This document shows positions 32,916 through 41,798 of a stretch of 50,787 nt of DNA, one piece after another (positions within the stretch are counted from its first letter, which is position 1; each line of letters begins with the position of its first letter). The notes under the pieces are model-generated. The model had not been told where the DNA came from. It searched no databases and saw nothing but the letters and a program-made list of their open reading frames with translations. The stretch covers positions 1 through 50,787 of the forward strand of contig PFJA01000286.1 in NCBI GenBank assembly GCA_002782905.1, read 5' to 3'. The stretch is from Lysobacterales bacterium CG_4_10_14_3_um_filter_64_11. Lineage in GTDB: Bacteria > Pseudomonadota > Gammaproteobacteria > Xanthomonadales > Xanthomonadaceae. Position numbers and translations under genes: made by a program.

Positions 32916-35900
32916 GCTTGGTTGCGGTTGAATCGGTCGGCACGGGCGATGCGGCCGGCTTGCGTGCCTGCGACAGCCAGACGCCGCCGCTGCTGAAACA
33001 TTGCCAGCCCCAGCGCAGCCAGCCGAGCAACGCGTTGGCCAGCCACAGTGCCCACAGCAACACGGCGGCCTTGTACGCCCACAGCGGCAGCGTCCAGGCG
33101 CTCGCCACCGGCAACTCGCCGTTGGCACTGCGGTCATGGAACCATTGCAACACACTGCCACTGGAGCCATTGCCACGCACGCCCATGTCCGGGCTGCCGA
33201 GCAGGCCCGCCGGCACCGCCAGCACCAGGCTCAGCAACGCCGCCACGCTGAGCACCAGCAGCAGCACCTGGCCCAGGTTGAAGCGCAGTGGCTGCGCGTG
33301 CTCGACCGGCAGGCGCGCACGCTGACCCAGTGCCAGCAGCCAGCCGGCGACAATCAGTGCGGCCCACCAGGAAACCGTGGCGAACCCCAGCCCCAGCAGC
33401 AACCACTGTGGCCAGCGCAGTGGCGTGCCGCTCCAGCGCCCGAGCACCGGCGCCAACAACGCCAGCAGCGCCAGCTCGCTCCACAGCAGCACCGCCGGCC
33501 CGATCTGCGGCCCGCCGGTCAGCAGCAGCCAGCGATCATCGGGCAAGACCAGTGACAGTTGAATGTCGGCCACCGAACGCCCAAGTTGCAGCGCCGCCGT
33601 GCGCAAGGCAAAGCCGCTGTCGCGATTCTCGCGCCAGGCGACTTGCACCGTTTGCATGCCATTGCGCACCGGCACGGTGACCGCACCATCGGCCAGCAGC
33701 AGTGGCAGCGCGACGCCATCGATCGCCAACGACTGCAACTGGGCACCTGCCGGCAACGGCAGGCGCAGTTCACCGGTACGGGTGGCGCGCACGATAAACG
33801 CCAACTGCTGGTCGCTGGCGCGCTTGCCGGGGTTGGCGCGCAATTGCAGGTTTTCGATCACCTGATCGTTGCCCTTGATCGCCGCGGGGCGGTTGATCGC
33901 CAGTTGCAGTTGCTCGCCCGGCAGCGGCAGGAAGTGCCAGTAGCCGCCGTCGTCGATCACGCCTTGCTGATCCAGTGCCAACGGCACACCCTGCGCGCTG
34001 GCGTGCAGCAGCGGGCTCACCGCCACATCCCAGCGCTCGCTCAGGTCGGTGCGCTTGCTGGCTTGCAGGGTCAGCGTTGCCGCCGGGTTCAACTGCGAAC
34101 TCCAGGTCACCGCGTTGCTGCCGGCAGCCATCGCCACCTGCGCCACGCCATCGGCAATCGGTGGTGCCTCGCCGATGATCGTTTCGCCGGCCAGCAACGG
34201 CACCGCAATGCTGAATCCGGCATCGGCGGGTGCCAGCCGCAGCACCCGGGTGTCGAGCAGCCACTCGCGGTCGAAGCGGAAACTGCGCACCACTTGCACG
34301 AACGCCGGTGCCTGCACCGTAGCGCGGGTGTCATCGCTGCTGACGGTGGCGGCCAGCGGCGGCGTCAGGCTCAGCGTGTTGCCGAGCAGGCGGCCGCGAT
34401 CCAGCCCGGCAATGCCGAAGCCGGGCGCCTGCACGCTGACCCGTGCCGGTTGCTCGGTAAAATGCAGTCCGAGCGGGCCGCCCTGCAAACGATAACGCAG
34501 CAGCACGGAATGGGCGCCGCGCGCGACCCGCACACGGGCGGTGCCAGCGACCCCCAGAACTGCTGGGGTGGCGCCATCCAGCGACACCGCCGACAGGCTG
34601 CCGGCATCGAGTCGTGGCAGTGCCAGCACGCCATCGGCCAATGCTTGCACCTGCAAACGCGCGCTCAGCTCGCGTGCGCTCGCCTGCACTTCGGCCAGCT
34701 CGATGGCGAGGCAGTTCGTGCCGCAGCGCGGGTCGGGCGCGAGCAGGCGGGCACGCAATTGATCGAGTAGAGCCGCATCGGGGATCGTGCCCTGTGCCTG
34801 TGCCGCACTGGGCGCCGCGAGACTGGCCGAAAACGCCAGCACCACGACCAGCATGGCCGCACTCGCGCCGGCCGTGGAGCGGCTGGCCTGCGGCATCGCG
34901 GCAGCCGCGCGCAATGCCGGCAAGCCGCGCAGCAACTGCCACAGCAAGGTCGCCAGCAACACCACCGACAGCAGCCGCCACAGCGCGGTCAGCCACGGCG
35001 GCGAGACCATGATGCCAAGCGCGTCGTCGGGCAACAACGGCCCGGCCCAGCTCAGGGTGTGTTGCCGCCAGTGCCACGCCGGCATTGCCGAACCGGCCTG
35101 CGGAATGGCGTCATCGGGGTAGCGGAACAAGTCTTCAACGCTGATGTGCGATCCGCTGACGGATAGGCGTTCCAGCGTGTCGCTGGCGGCGCTGCTGTTG
35201 GCCTTTGCCGGCCGCGGTGGTGCCGGGGTTGCCGGCGCTGGCGCCTCCATGGCCATCGGCATTGCGTCCTCAAAGCGTGTGGCTTCGTCCGGCGCCGTCG
35301 CACGCCTGGCGCTGACATACGGTTGCATGTCGGTTGCGCCCACCTGCACCGTGGCGCGTTCCAATTGCGGATGCAGCGCCAATCGCAACTGGCTGGCCGC
35401 GAACGGCAAGCCCAGCAACACAATGCCGGCCAGCACGGCGCGTTGCAGCCAGGCGGTGCGCTCATGCCACGGCCCCGCTGCGGTCAGCCGCAACACCACC
35501 GCCAGTGCCAGCGCGATCAACAACGTGATGCGCGGTGCTGACGGTTCGTGCCAGACCAGCAGCACGTAAGCAAGCAACAATCCGGCGCTGGGCCAGCGGC
35601 CCAGCCGCCAGCCCAGCAATACCAGCAGGCTGCCGAGGAACAGATCGAGCAGGGTCCACGCATCCCACCAACTGCCCCAGGCGCGTTCGGCACCGAACGC
35701 GGCGAGCAGGCGATAGCCCGGCGGCAGATTGAGTAAGACATCGGCGCTGTCGAACGGTTGCGCCCAGCCGCTGCCGGCGCTGCCGGCAGCAATCCGTGCC
35801 TGCGCCTGCAACTGGGCTGTTTGCGTGCGCAGCTCCACCCCCGCGCTGGCGTTGCTGTCGCCGGACGTGACCAACAGTTGGTCGGTGCCGCTGCGCACGC

Positions 35901-37113
35901 TCTGCAGCTGCCATGGCGCGCGCATGTCCAGCCGGCGCAGGCTACCGATGTCGCCGCTAATCTGGTCGCTGATGCTGTAGCCGGCGCCGTCGAAATCCAG
36001 CCACAGTGCGCGTTGCAGATGCAACTGCGACGGCCGCGATTCGGGCAGGCCACGCTGGCGCACGCTGACGGTGGCGGTGTCGCGCGGCTCAATCAGATAG
36101 GTTGGCCAGTGCGCCGGGTCGATCTCGCCCCATGCCGCACGGCCATGACCGGGAAACAGGGTGTCGATGACGCTGGCCCAATCCGGCATGATTGCTTGTT
36201 GTGGATCAAGGGCGCGCAATCCCTCCAGTTGCGCGATCCGAAATTGCGTCATTCCAGCAAACTGCACGACCTCTTGTGGCGGCCATGGCGCCGGCAGCGC
36301 CGGCACCTGCAAGGTGCTCAGCGCACCCGCTGCGCGCGCGGCGAGCAGCACGTCGTGCGTCCCCGGCTGCACCTGCACCAACAGTGTGCCATCGGCCAGC
36401 ATGCGGGTGCTCAGGCCACCAGCCATCGCCAGCAGGGTGTAGCCCTCGGGCAGAACCCTGCCGACGCTGATTTCGCGTGGCCGCCCGGCCACCGACAACT
36501 GAATCCAGGTGCTCAGCGTCGCCGGCAGACCATCATGCAGCAGTCGCGCCACATTAATCTGCAGACTGTCGGCCTCATAACGGGTGCTGTCGCCAAATGC
36601 CAGCGTGCCGTCATCGCTGCGCTGCACCGCGAGCACATCGCGGCCATCGACGCGCAGCGTCAGCAGGGCAATGGCTGGCGGCAACGCCAGCTCGGCCGGG
36701 CGCTGGTTCCACACGATGCGGCCGCTCAGGCGATGGCTGCCGGCATCCAGATGCACCATCGGCGTGCCGTTGCGCAGCAGCACGGGCGCCGCGCGACCAT
36801 CGACGATCAGGCTCTCCGGCTGCCAGCGCGCATCGCCAGGTAGCGGCACCCAGTCCGCCGCGACCATCTCCCAGCGCTGCGCAAAGCGTGCGCCGTTGCC
36901 ATCGACTTCAAGATCGAGCACGCCGGGCCAGCCACACGCTTTGGCGTTGCCGCTGATGCGCACGCTTGGGCACAGCTCGCGCTCGTGTCCGTGCAGCACC
37001 CAGCCGGTCCAGTCGCGCAGCGCCGGTGGAATGGCGATATCACGGGGCGCAGCGGTCAGCGACGCCGCCAGGGCAAGCAATGCCAGTACCAGTAAAACCC
37101 GTATCGTGCGCAT
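32908..37113 (-). CDS. Giant multi-domain inner-membrane protein, function unknown
   Basis: This 1401-residue protein has a cleavable signal (TIRVLLVLALLALAASLTAA) and a periplasmic beta-rich domain to about residue 485. A block of four membrane segments (about 487-590) follows. A Pro/Ala-rich loop (about 610-650) is followed by another pair of membrane segments. One of these (AMLVVVLAFSASLAAPSAAQA) looks like an internal signal peptide. A second large beta-rich domain with a DPRCGTNC pair leads to four C-terminal membrane segments. GGGAG precedes the ATG. It overlaps prmC by 8 nt. I do not recognise a named family. A role in envelope polysaccharide or protein handling is possible but not shown. 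Confidence 0.85.
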   Translation of the reverse strand: MRTIRVLLVLALLALAASLTAAPRDIAIPPALRDWTGWVLHGHERELCPSVRISGNAKACGWPGVLDLEVDGNGARFAQRWEMVAADWVPLPGDARWQPESLIVDGRAAPVLLRNGTPMVHLDAGSHRLSGRIVWNQRPAELALPPAIALLTLRVDGRDVLAVQRSDDGTLAFGDSTRYEADSLQINVARLLHDGLPATLSTWIQLSVAGRPREISVGRVLPEGYTLLAMAGGLSTRMLADGTLLVQVQPGTHDVLLAARAAGALSTLQVPALPAPWPPQEVVQFAGMTQFRIAQLEGLRALDPQQAIMPDWASVIDTLFPGHGRAAWGEIDPAHWPTYLIEPRDTATVSVRQRGLPESRPSQLHLQRALWLDFDGAGYSISDQISGDIGSLRRLDMRAPWQLQSVRSGTDQLLVTSGDSNASAGVELRTQTAQLQAQARIAAGSAGSGWAQPFDSADVLLNLPPGYRLLAAFGAERAWGSWWDAWTLLDLFLGSLLVLLGWRLGRWPSAGLLLAYVLLVWHEPSAPRITLLIALALAVVLRLTAAGPWHERTAWLQRAVLAGIVLLGLPFAASQLRLALHPQLERATVQVGATDMQPYVSARRATAPDEATRFEDAMPMAMEAPAPATPAPPRPAKANSSAASDTLERLSVSGSHISVEDLFRYPDDAIPQAGSAMPAWHWRQHTLSWAGPLLPDDALGIMVSPPWLTALWRLLSVVLLATLLWQLLRGLPALRAAAAMPQASRSTAGASAAMLVVVLAFSASLAAPSAAQAQGTIPDAALLDQLRARLLAPDPRCGTNCLAIELAEVQASARELSARLQVQALADGVLALPRLDAGSLSAVSLDGATPAVLGVAGTARVRVARGAHSVLLRYRLQGGPLGLHFTEQPARVSVQAPGFGIAGLDRGRLLGNTLSLTPPLAATVSSDDTRATVQAPAFVQVVRSFRFDREWLLDTRVLRLAPADAGFSIAVPLLAGETIIGEAPPIADGVAQVAMAAGSNAVTWSSQLNPAATLTLQASKRTDLSERWDVAVSPLLHASAQGVPLALDQQGVIDDGGYWHFLPLPGEQLQLAINRPAAIKGNDQVIENLQLRANPGKRASDQQLAFIVRATRTGELRLPLPAGAQLQSLAIDGVALPLLLADGAVTVPVRNGMQTVQVAWRENRDSGFALRTAALQLGRSVADIQLSLVLPDDRWLLLTGGPQIGPAVLLWSELALLALLAPVLGRWSGTPLRWPQWLLLGLGFATVSWWAALIVAGWLLALGQRARLPVEHAQPLRFNLGQVLLLVLSVAALLSLVLAVPAGLLGSPDMGVRGNGSSGSVLQWFHDRSANGELPVASAWTLPLWAYKAAVLLWALWLANALLGWLRWGWQCFSSGGVWLSQARKPAASPVPTDSTATKHD

Positions 37114-37217
37114 TCCCCATTCTCCCGGCAGGCGGCGATTGCCGCTGCCGAGAGTTTAGGGCTAAAGCGGGTGTCGGCGCAGCCACGCCGGGTCACGGCA
37201 TGGCTGCATAGCCAACG

Positions 37218-39893
37218 CTAAAGTCCCAGCCCTTTGGGTTGCTGCGCGGCCTTGAGCGCGGCACACAAACGAATGCCCTCTATCGACTGCGCCAAACGCC
37301 GTGGGCCACCTTCCACTTCACGCAGGCGCGGTTCGTGCCAGGTCGAGATTTCATCCGCTTCGGCATCCGAACAGCGCGCGAAGGCGTCGAGACGGACGAA
37401 ACCACCGCCCAGCCCACGCGGGCCTTTCTTCATCAGCGCGTCGTAGGCGCTGCGCAGCCACGCACGGGTATCGGCGCGCGATTCGCGCTCCCCCAGTTGG
37501 CTGAAGGCGACCAGAGTGAGCTCGTTGGAGCGGGTGTTCTCTTCCAGCGAAAGGGCGCGCGCCCGTGCCGCTAGCGCCGGGTCGGTGAAGCGGCCCAGCG
37601 CACTCAGCAACTGCCCGCGCAACACCGAGTCGGTGGACCCGCGAAAGGCGTTAGCCATGGCGTCAAACAGTGCGCCATCGCCGCCGACGGCGGCCATTTC
37701 CAGCGCCAGTGCACGCTGGTCGGGGGCAACCGCATCGGGCTTTAGCACACCATCGCCGTCAAGGCCGAGCACGGCACGGCCGCGTTGCGCGAGGGTGGCG
37801 CGCAGTGCTGGATCGTGGGCGAAATCGGCGAGCAGCCCTTGCAGGGTAGCGCGCAGCAAATGCGCGTCGTCGCTCTCGCCGGGCTTCGCGTCGAGGCCCA
37901 GGGCATCCAGACGCGGTTGATAGACGGCACGTACTTTGCCGTACAAGGCGGCGCGCTCGGCGCCATTGCGTGCCACGTGTTCGTCCATCCAGTACAGCGT
38001 GCTGATCGGGGCTGTCACCACCTGCCGCGCCGACGCACTCGCCAGCTTCGGCAACGCCGACAGGTAGCTCGTCGAATCGATCGCGCCGGCTTCAAATGCC
38101 GCTTCCAGCGAGTCGGCATAGACGCGTTGTTCGGTGTCGCTGAGCCGCTCGAATGCCGCATCGAGCCGCTGCTGGTCAGCGGCCGCCAGCGCAAAGCGGT
38201 AGTAACCGGCGGCATCGGCGTTTGGCATTAGCCAGTCCGGGCAGCTCGCGCTGTCCAGCGTGATGCGGGATTGCGTGTCGCTGATCAGACTGCATTGCGT
38301 CTTGACCGCTTCGCCCGCGCCATAACGCAGGCACAGCGGCACGCCCCAATGCTGGCCGGAGGCGGCGCTGGAGCCGAGCGGCAGATAGCGGCTCTGGGCG
38401 ATGTCCAGGGTGGGTGCCTTGCCGGCGTCGCAGTGCAGCGCAACGCGCAGGAACGGCACGCCGGGCTGATCGACAAAGCTGCTGAAAGCAGCAAACACGC
38501 CCTCGGGGTCATCGGACTTGGCCGCAACGGCAGCAATCAGGTCGCGGCTGGTGGCGTTGCCGCCGGCGTGCTCGACCAGATATTGATGGATGCCGGCGCG
38601 AAAGTTTTCGGCGCCGATGAAGTGCTCGAACATCGCCAGCACCGCGCCACCTTTCTGGTAGGTGATGCCGTCAAACGCCGCCGCGATTTCGGTGAAGTCG
38701 TCGATCGGCTCGCGCACCCGGCGCGTGCTGGCGAGGCTGTCGCCGCCCATTGCCGCCAGCGTGCCTTCCAGCTTGCCGCGCTCGCCGCCAAACTCCGGCT
38801 TGATTGCGCGAATGGTGCGCGTCGCCATCCAGGTGGCGAAGGCTTCATTCAGCCACAGGTCGTCCCACCACGGCATGGTGACCAGATCGCCAAACCACTG
38901 GTGCGCCAATTCGTGCGCGTGCACGTTCCAGTAAGCCTGGCGCAGGCCGGTGGGCGAGCGGTCGTTGGCGAACATCAGGCTGTCGCGGTAGGTGATCAGG
39001 CCGGCGTTTTCCATCGCGCCGGCGGCAAAATCCGGCGCCGCCAGGATGTCGAGCTTGTCGAACGGGTAGGCGATGCCGAAGTAGCGCTCCAGTTCCTCGA
39101 CGATCTGCGCGCTGTGTTCCAGCGCGTAGTGCATGTCCTTGCCGCGGCCCTTGGCGGCGACGCCGCGCAAGGCGAGCGGCGTGTTGCGCACCGCATTGGC
39201 GGGTATGTCCTGCCACTCCACAATGTCCCACGGCCCCACCGCGAACGCAATCAGGTAGCTCGGCAGGTTTTCGGTGCGGGCAAAGCGCAGCCGCTTGAAA
39301 CCGTCGGCGAGCTTGGTTTCTTCGACCAACCTGGTGTTGGCGACCGCATTTTGCCCTTGCGGCACGATCAGGGTGATGTCCCACGGCCGCTTGAACGCCG
39401 GCTCGTCCATGCCGGGAAACGCCAGCCGTGCACCGAGCGGTTCCATTTGCGTCATCACGTACGATTCGCCGGCATGTACCAGCTTGTAGGCGCCTTCGAG
39501 CTGGCGATTGAACGGCGCGCGGTATTCCAGCACCAATGTCGCCGGCCCAGCCGGAATGTCGGCCGCCGCGGTCAGTTCGATTACCCCCGACACGTGCACT
39601 TGCCTGGCGCTCAGACTGAGCGATTCGCCGCCTTTCGGGGTAATCGTGGCGTGGCTGATCTGCATGTCGCGGCCATGCACGAACAGCGTATGGGTGGCCT
39701 TGCTGAGTGTGCCATCGATGCGCGAAACGCCAGAGAAATCGTCGTCGCGCGGATCGATGCGCAGTTCGATGGCGAAGGCCTCCGCCTGCAAGGTGTCGGG
39801 CAGTTTGCCGCTGGGGACATCGGCCGCAGTCGCCGAAAAAGCGACTGCGCACAGGGTGGCCTGAGACAACAATGCAGTGAGGAAGCGAGGCAT
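37218..39893 (-). CDS. Exported M1-family aminopeptidase
   Basis: This 891-residue zinc aminopeptidase has a signal peptide (LTALLSQATLCAVAFSATA). It carries the exopeptidase motif GAMEN (near 292-296), zinc ligands HELAH (327-331) and Glu350 in WLNEAFATW, and a C-terminal ERAP1-like helical domain. This puts it in the eukaryote-like M1 group rather than the PepN group. It should trim peptides in the periplasm or at the surface. I prefer ATG 39893 because AAAGG lies 8 nt upstream; ATG 39908 adds five residues without a ribosome site. It is divergent from oxyR with a 176-bp gap. Confidence 0.93.
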   Translation of the reverse strand: MPRFLTALLSQATLCAVAFSATAADVPSGKLPDTLQAEAFAIELRIDPRDDDFSGVSRIDGTLSKATHTLFVHGRDMQISHATITPKGGESLSLSARQVHVSGVIELTAAADIPAGPATLVLEYRAPFNRQLEGAYKLVHAGESYVMTQMEPLGARLAFPGMDEPAFKRPWDITLIVPQGQNAVANTRLVEETKLADGFKRLRFARTENLPSYLIAFAVGPWDIVEWQDIPANAVRNTPLALRGVAAKGRGKDMHYALEHSAQIVEELERYFGIAYPFDKLDILAAPDFAAGAMENAGLITYRDSLMFANDRSPTGLRQAYWNVHAHELAHQWFGDLVTMPWWDDLWLNEAFATWMATRTIRAIKPEFGGERGKLEGTLAAMGGDSLASTRRVREPIDDFTEIAAAFDGITYQKGGAVLAMFEHFIGAENFRAGIHQYLVEHAGGNATSRDLIAAVAAKSDDPEGVFAAFSSFVDQPGVPFLRVALHCDAGKAPTLDIAQSRYLPLGSSAASGQHWGVPLCLRYGAGEAVKTQCSLISDTQSRITLDSASCPDWLMPNADAAGYYRFALAAADQQRLDAAFERLSDTEQRVYADSLEAAFEAGAIDSTSYLSALPKLASASARQVVTAPISTLYWMDEHVARNGAERAALYGKVRAVYQPRLDALGLDAKPGESDDAHLLRATLQGLLADFAHDPALRATLAQRGRAVLGLDGDGVLKPDAVAPDQRALALEMAAVGGDGALFDAMANAFRGSTDSVLRGQLLSALGRFTDPALAARARALSLEENTRSNELTLVAFSQLGERESRADTRAWLRSAYDALMKKGPRGLGGGFVRLDAFARCSDAEADEISTWHEPRLREVEGGPRRLAQSIEGIRLCAALKAAQQPKGLGL

Positions 39894-40069
39894 GAGTTTG
39901 CCTTTCATTCAGAGGGATCACGCCAGCATAACAGCGCCATGTGCATCAGCTATCGGCCGAAGGTCACGGGCGCAACTGCTGCGCGGACCGATGAGGCGAA
40001 CCGTATTCGATACCATTGGCTGATTGCCATGATATTTTCAATAGCTGGCGTGTATCAATTGGATGTTCG

Positions 40070-41038
40070 ATGAACCTTCGCGACCTGCGCTATCTCGTGG
40101 CTCTGGCTGAGCACCGCCATTTTGGCCGTGCCGCGGCGGCCAGCTTTGTCAGCCAGCCCACGTTATCGACCCAGCTCAAGAAGCTGGAGCAGGAGTTGGG
40201 TATCACCCTGATCGAGCGCGCGCCGCGCAAGGTGATGCTGACCCCAGCCGGGCGCGACATTGCGCAGCGCGCGCGGCACATCCTCAGTGAGGTCGATCAA
40301 CTCAAGGAGTCGGCGCGCCGACAGCTCGACCCGGAAGCCGGCACCGTGCGTCTGGGCCTGTTTCCAACCCTTGGCCCCTACCTGCTGCCGCATGTGGTGC
40401 CCAATATCCGCGCCCGCTTTCCGCGCCTCGAGCTGTTGCTGGTCGAGGAAAAAACCGAAACCATCCTGCGCATGTTGCGCGAAGGACTGCTCGATGCCGG
40501 GGTGCTGGCGTTGCCACTGCACGATGACATGCTGCATATCGAGCCGTTGTTTGCCGAGCCGTTCGTGCTGGCGGTGCCCCTCGGCCATGCGTTGGCCGCA
40601 CGCGGCGAGATCAGCCTGAGCGATCTGGCGCACGAAAGCCTGTTGCTGCTGGAGGATGGCCATTGCCTGCGCGATCAGGCGCTCGATGTGTGTCAGCTCG
40701 CCGGTGCCGGCGAGCGCAGTGGGTTTCGCGCCACCAGCCTGGAGACCCTGCGCCAGATGGTCGCCGCAGAGGTAGGCATCACCTTGCTGCCCATGCTTGC
40801 GGTGAAGCCGCCACAGGCGGAAAACCGCGCCATCCGGTTGCTGCCATTCAAAGGCAAGCCACCCACCCGACGCATCGCCATGGTGTGGCGGCGCAGCTCG
40901 GCAATGGCTGTGTTCCTGCGCCGTCTGGCTGAGAGTTTGCGTGAGTTGCCGGACGGGTTGCTTGATACCCGGACGCTGCCAAAAACGACCGCAAAGCCGC
41001 ACGCAATCGCGCAGCCGCGGCGCGCAAGCGGAAAATGA
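40070..41038 (+). CDS. oxyR: Peroxide-sensing LysR regulator OxyR
   Basis: This 322-residue LysR-type regulator begins MNLRDLRYLVALAEHRHFGRAAAASFVSQPTLSTQLKKLE, the OxyR winged-helix signature. Redox cysteines are at positions 199 and 208 (GHCLRDQALDVC), the same numbers as E. coli OxyR. They form a disulfide on H2O2 exposure and switch the tetramer to an activator. ATG 40070 gives the exact conserved N-terminus. The tail after residue 300 is longer and basic. A near-complete OxyR box begins 4 bp after its stop codon, in front of rubrerythrin, so its product probably activates that gene. Confidence 0.96.
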   Translation: MNLRDLRYLVALAEHRHFGRAAAASFVSQPTLSTQLKKLEQELGITLIERAPRKVMLTPAGRDIAQRARHILSEVDQLKESARRQLDPEAGTVRLGLFPTLGPYLLPHVVPNIRARFPRLELLLVEEKTETILRMLREGLLDAGVLALPLHDDMLHIEPLFAEPFVLAVPLGHALAARGEISLSDLAHESLLLLEDGHCLRDQALDVCQLAGAGERSGFRATSLETLRQMVAAEVGITLLPMLAVKPPQAENRAIRLLPFKGKPPTRRIAMVWRRSSAMAVFLRRLAESLRELPDGLLDTRTLPKTTAKPHAIAQPRRASGK

Positions 41039-41041
41039 ACG

Positions 41042-41078
41042 ATAGCCATGCTCAATTGAATCGATATGAACAATCAAT
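41042..41078 (+). promoter_or_regulatory. OxyR-binding site upstream of rubrerythrin
   Basis: ATAG-N7-CAAT-N7-ATAT-N7-CAAT spans 37 bp with the exact spacing of the four-element OxyR consensus (ATAG-N7-CTAT-N7-ATAG-N7-CTAT). Thirteen of sixteen core bases agree. The last element directly abuts the -35 hexamer of the rubrerythrin promoter, the usual position for OxyR activation. Confidence 0.72.
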
Positions 41079-41107
41079 TTTCCAGCGCGACTGCGGCGCG
41101 TTATTCT
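41079..41107 (+). promoter_or_regulatory. Sigma-70 promoter of rubrerythrin gene
   Basis: TTTCCA (41079-41084), a 17-bp spacer and TATTCT (41102-41107). Each hexamer is an imperfect match, as expected for an activator-dependent promoter. The start codon is 55 nt downstream of the -10. Confidence 0.65.
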
Positions 41108-41162
41108 GTTTGTTCCCCGGCCTGTGCCGGGCCGCCACTTCGCCACGCACCAGGAGGTCATC

Positions 41163-41579
41163 ATGTCGCTCAAAGGTTCCAACACCGAAAACAATCTGAA
41201 AGCCGCGTTCGCCGGTGAGTCACAAGCCAATCGCCGTTATCTGTATTTCGCGCAGAAGGCCGACGTGGAAGGCTACAACGATGTCGCCGCGGTATTCCGC
41301 TCAACCGCCGAAGGCGAAACCGGGCACGCGCACGGGCATCTGGAATATCTGGAGACCTGCGGCGATCCGGCCACCGGCCTGCCGTTCGGCAGCACCAGCA
41401 ACAACCTCAAGACCGCGGTTGCCGGCGAGACCCACGAATACACCGACATGTACCCGGGCATGGCCAAGACCGCGCGCGATGAGGGCTTCGATGAAATCGC
41501 TGATTGGTTCGAGACTCTGGCCAAGGCCGAGCGTTCGCACGCCAATCGTTTCACCAAGGCGCTGAACGAACTGGCTTGA
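41163..41579 (+). CDS. Rubrerythrin (diiron domain only)
   Basis: This 138-residue ferritin-like four-helix protein has the diiron ligand pattern of rubrerythrin: AGESQANRRYLYFA, EGETGHAHGHLEYL, GETHEYTDMYPGMAKTARDEGF and KAERSHANRF. No C-terminal rubredoxin domain (CxxC pairs) is present, so electrons must come from a separate donor. Rubrerythrins reduce H2O2 to water. AGGAGG lies 5 nt before ATG 41163. The OxyR box and promoter upstream imply peroxide induction. Downstream genes encode an Fe-S protein and a DUF3501 protein, a neighbourhood seen in many proteobacteria. Confidence 0.94.
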   Translation: MSLKGSNTENNLKAAFAGESQANRRYLYFAQKADVEGYNDVAAVFRSTAEGETGHAHGHLEYLETCGDPATGLPFGSTSNNLKTAVAGETHEYTDMYPGMAKTARDEGFDEIADWFETLAKAERSHANRFTKALNELA

Positions 41580-41625
41580 CGCTGCGCAGCGCCCGCGCGT
41601 AACGCGCGCGTAACGGTGGTGTGTC

Positions 41626-41694
41626 CCTGTGGGAGCCAGCTCTGTCAGCGAACGGTTTCGCCAGTGGCTTCGTGCGCGGGCGCGCTCCCACAGG
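41626..41694. repeat. GTGGGAGC-type inverted repeat, rubrerythrin/Fe-S gene gap
   Basis: CCTGTGGGAGC (41626-41636) and GCTCCCACAGG (41684-41694) are perfect 11-bp inverted ends enclosing 47 bases. This resembles the REP-like GTGGGAGC elements common between genes in Pseudomonas and Xanthomonas relatives. It fills most of the 219-bp gap between two functionally linked genes. Confidence 0.65.
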
Positions 41695-41798
41695 ATTCGC
41701 GCGGCTGCTGCCATCGTGTCGCGCGCAGAGCCCGTCCCAGAAAGGGTCTGGGGTGGGCTTCTACAGCAACCGGCATCTGCGCCGGTACGAGGTAAGCG

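Noticed and set aside
40010..40069. Possible OxyR box upstream of oxyR (ATAG-N7-GTAT-N7-ATGT)
   Set aside because: Only the first two tetranucleotides fit; the rest do not, so autoregulation is not supported by sequence.
38271..40073. 600-codon plus-strand frame opposite the M1 aminopeptidase
   Set aside because: Antisense to a gene with GAMEN and HELAH motifs. His/Arg/Gln-rich composition is typical of shadow frames in GC-rich DNA.
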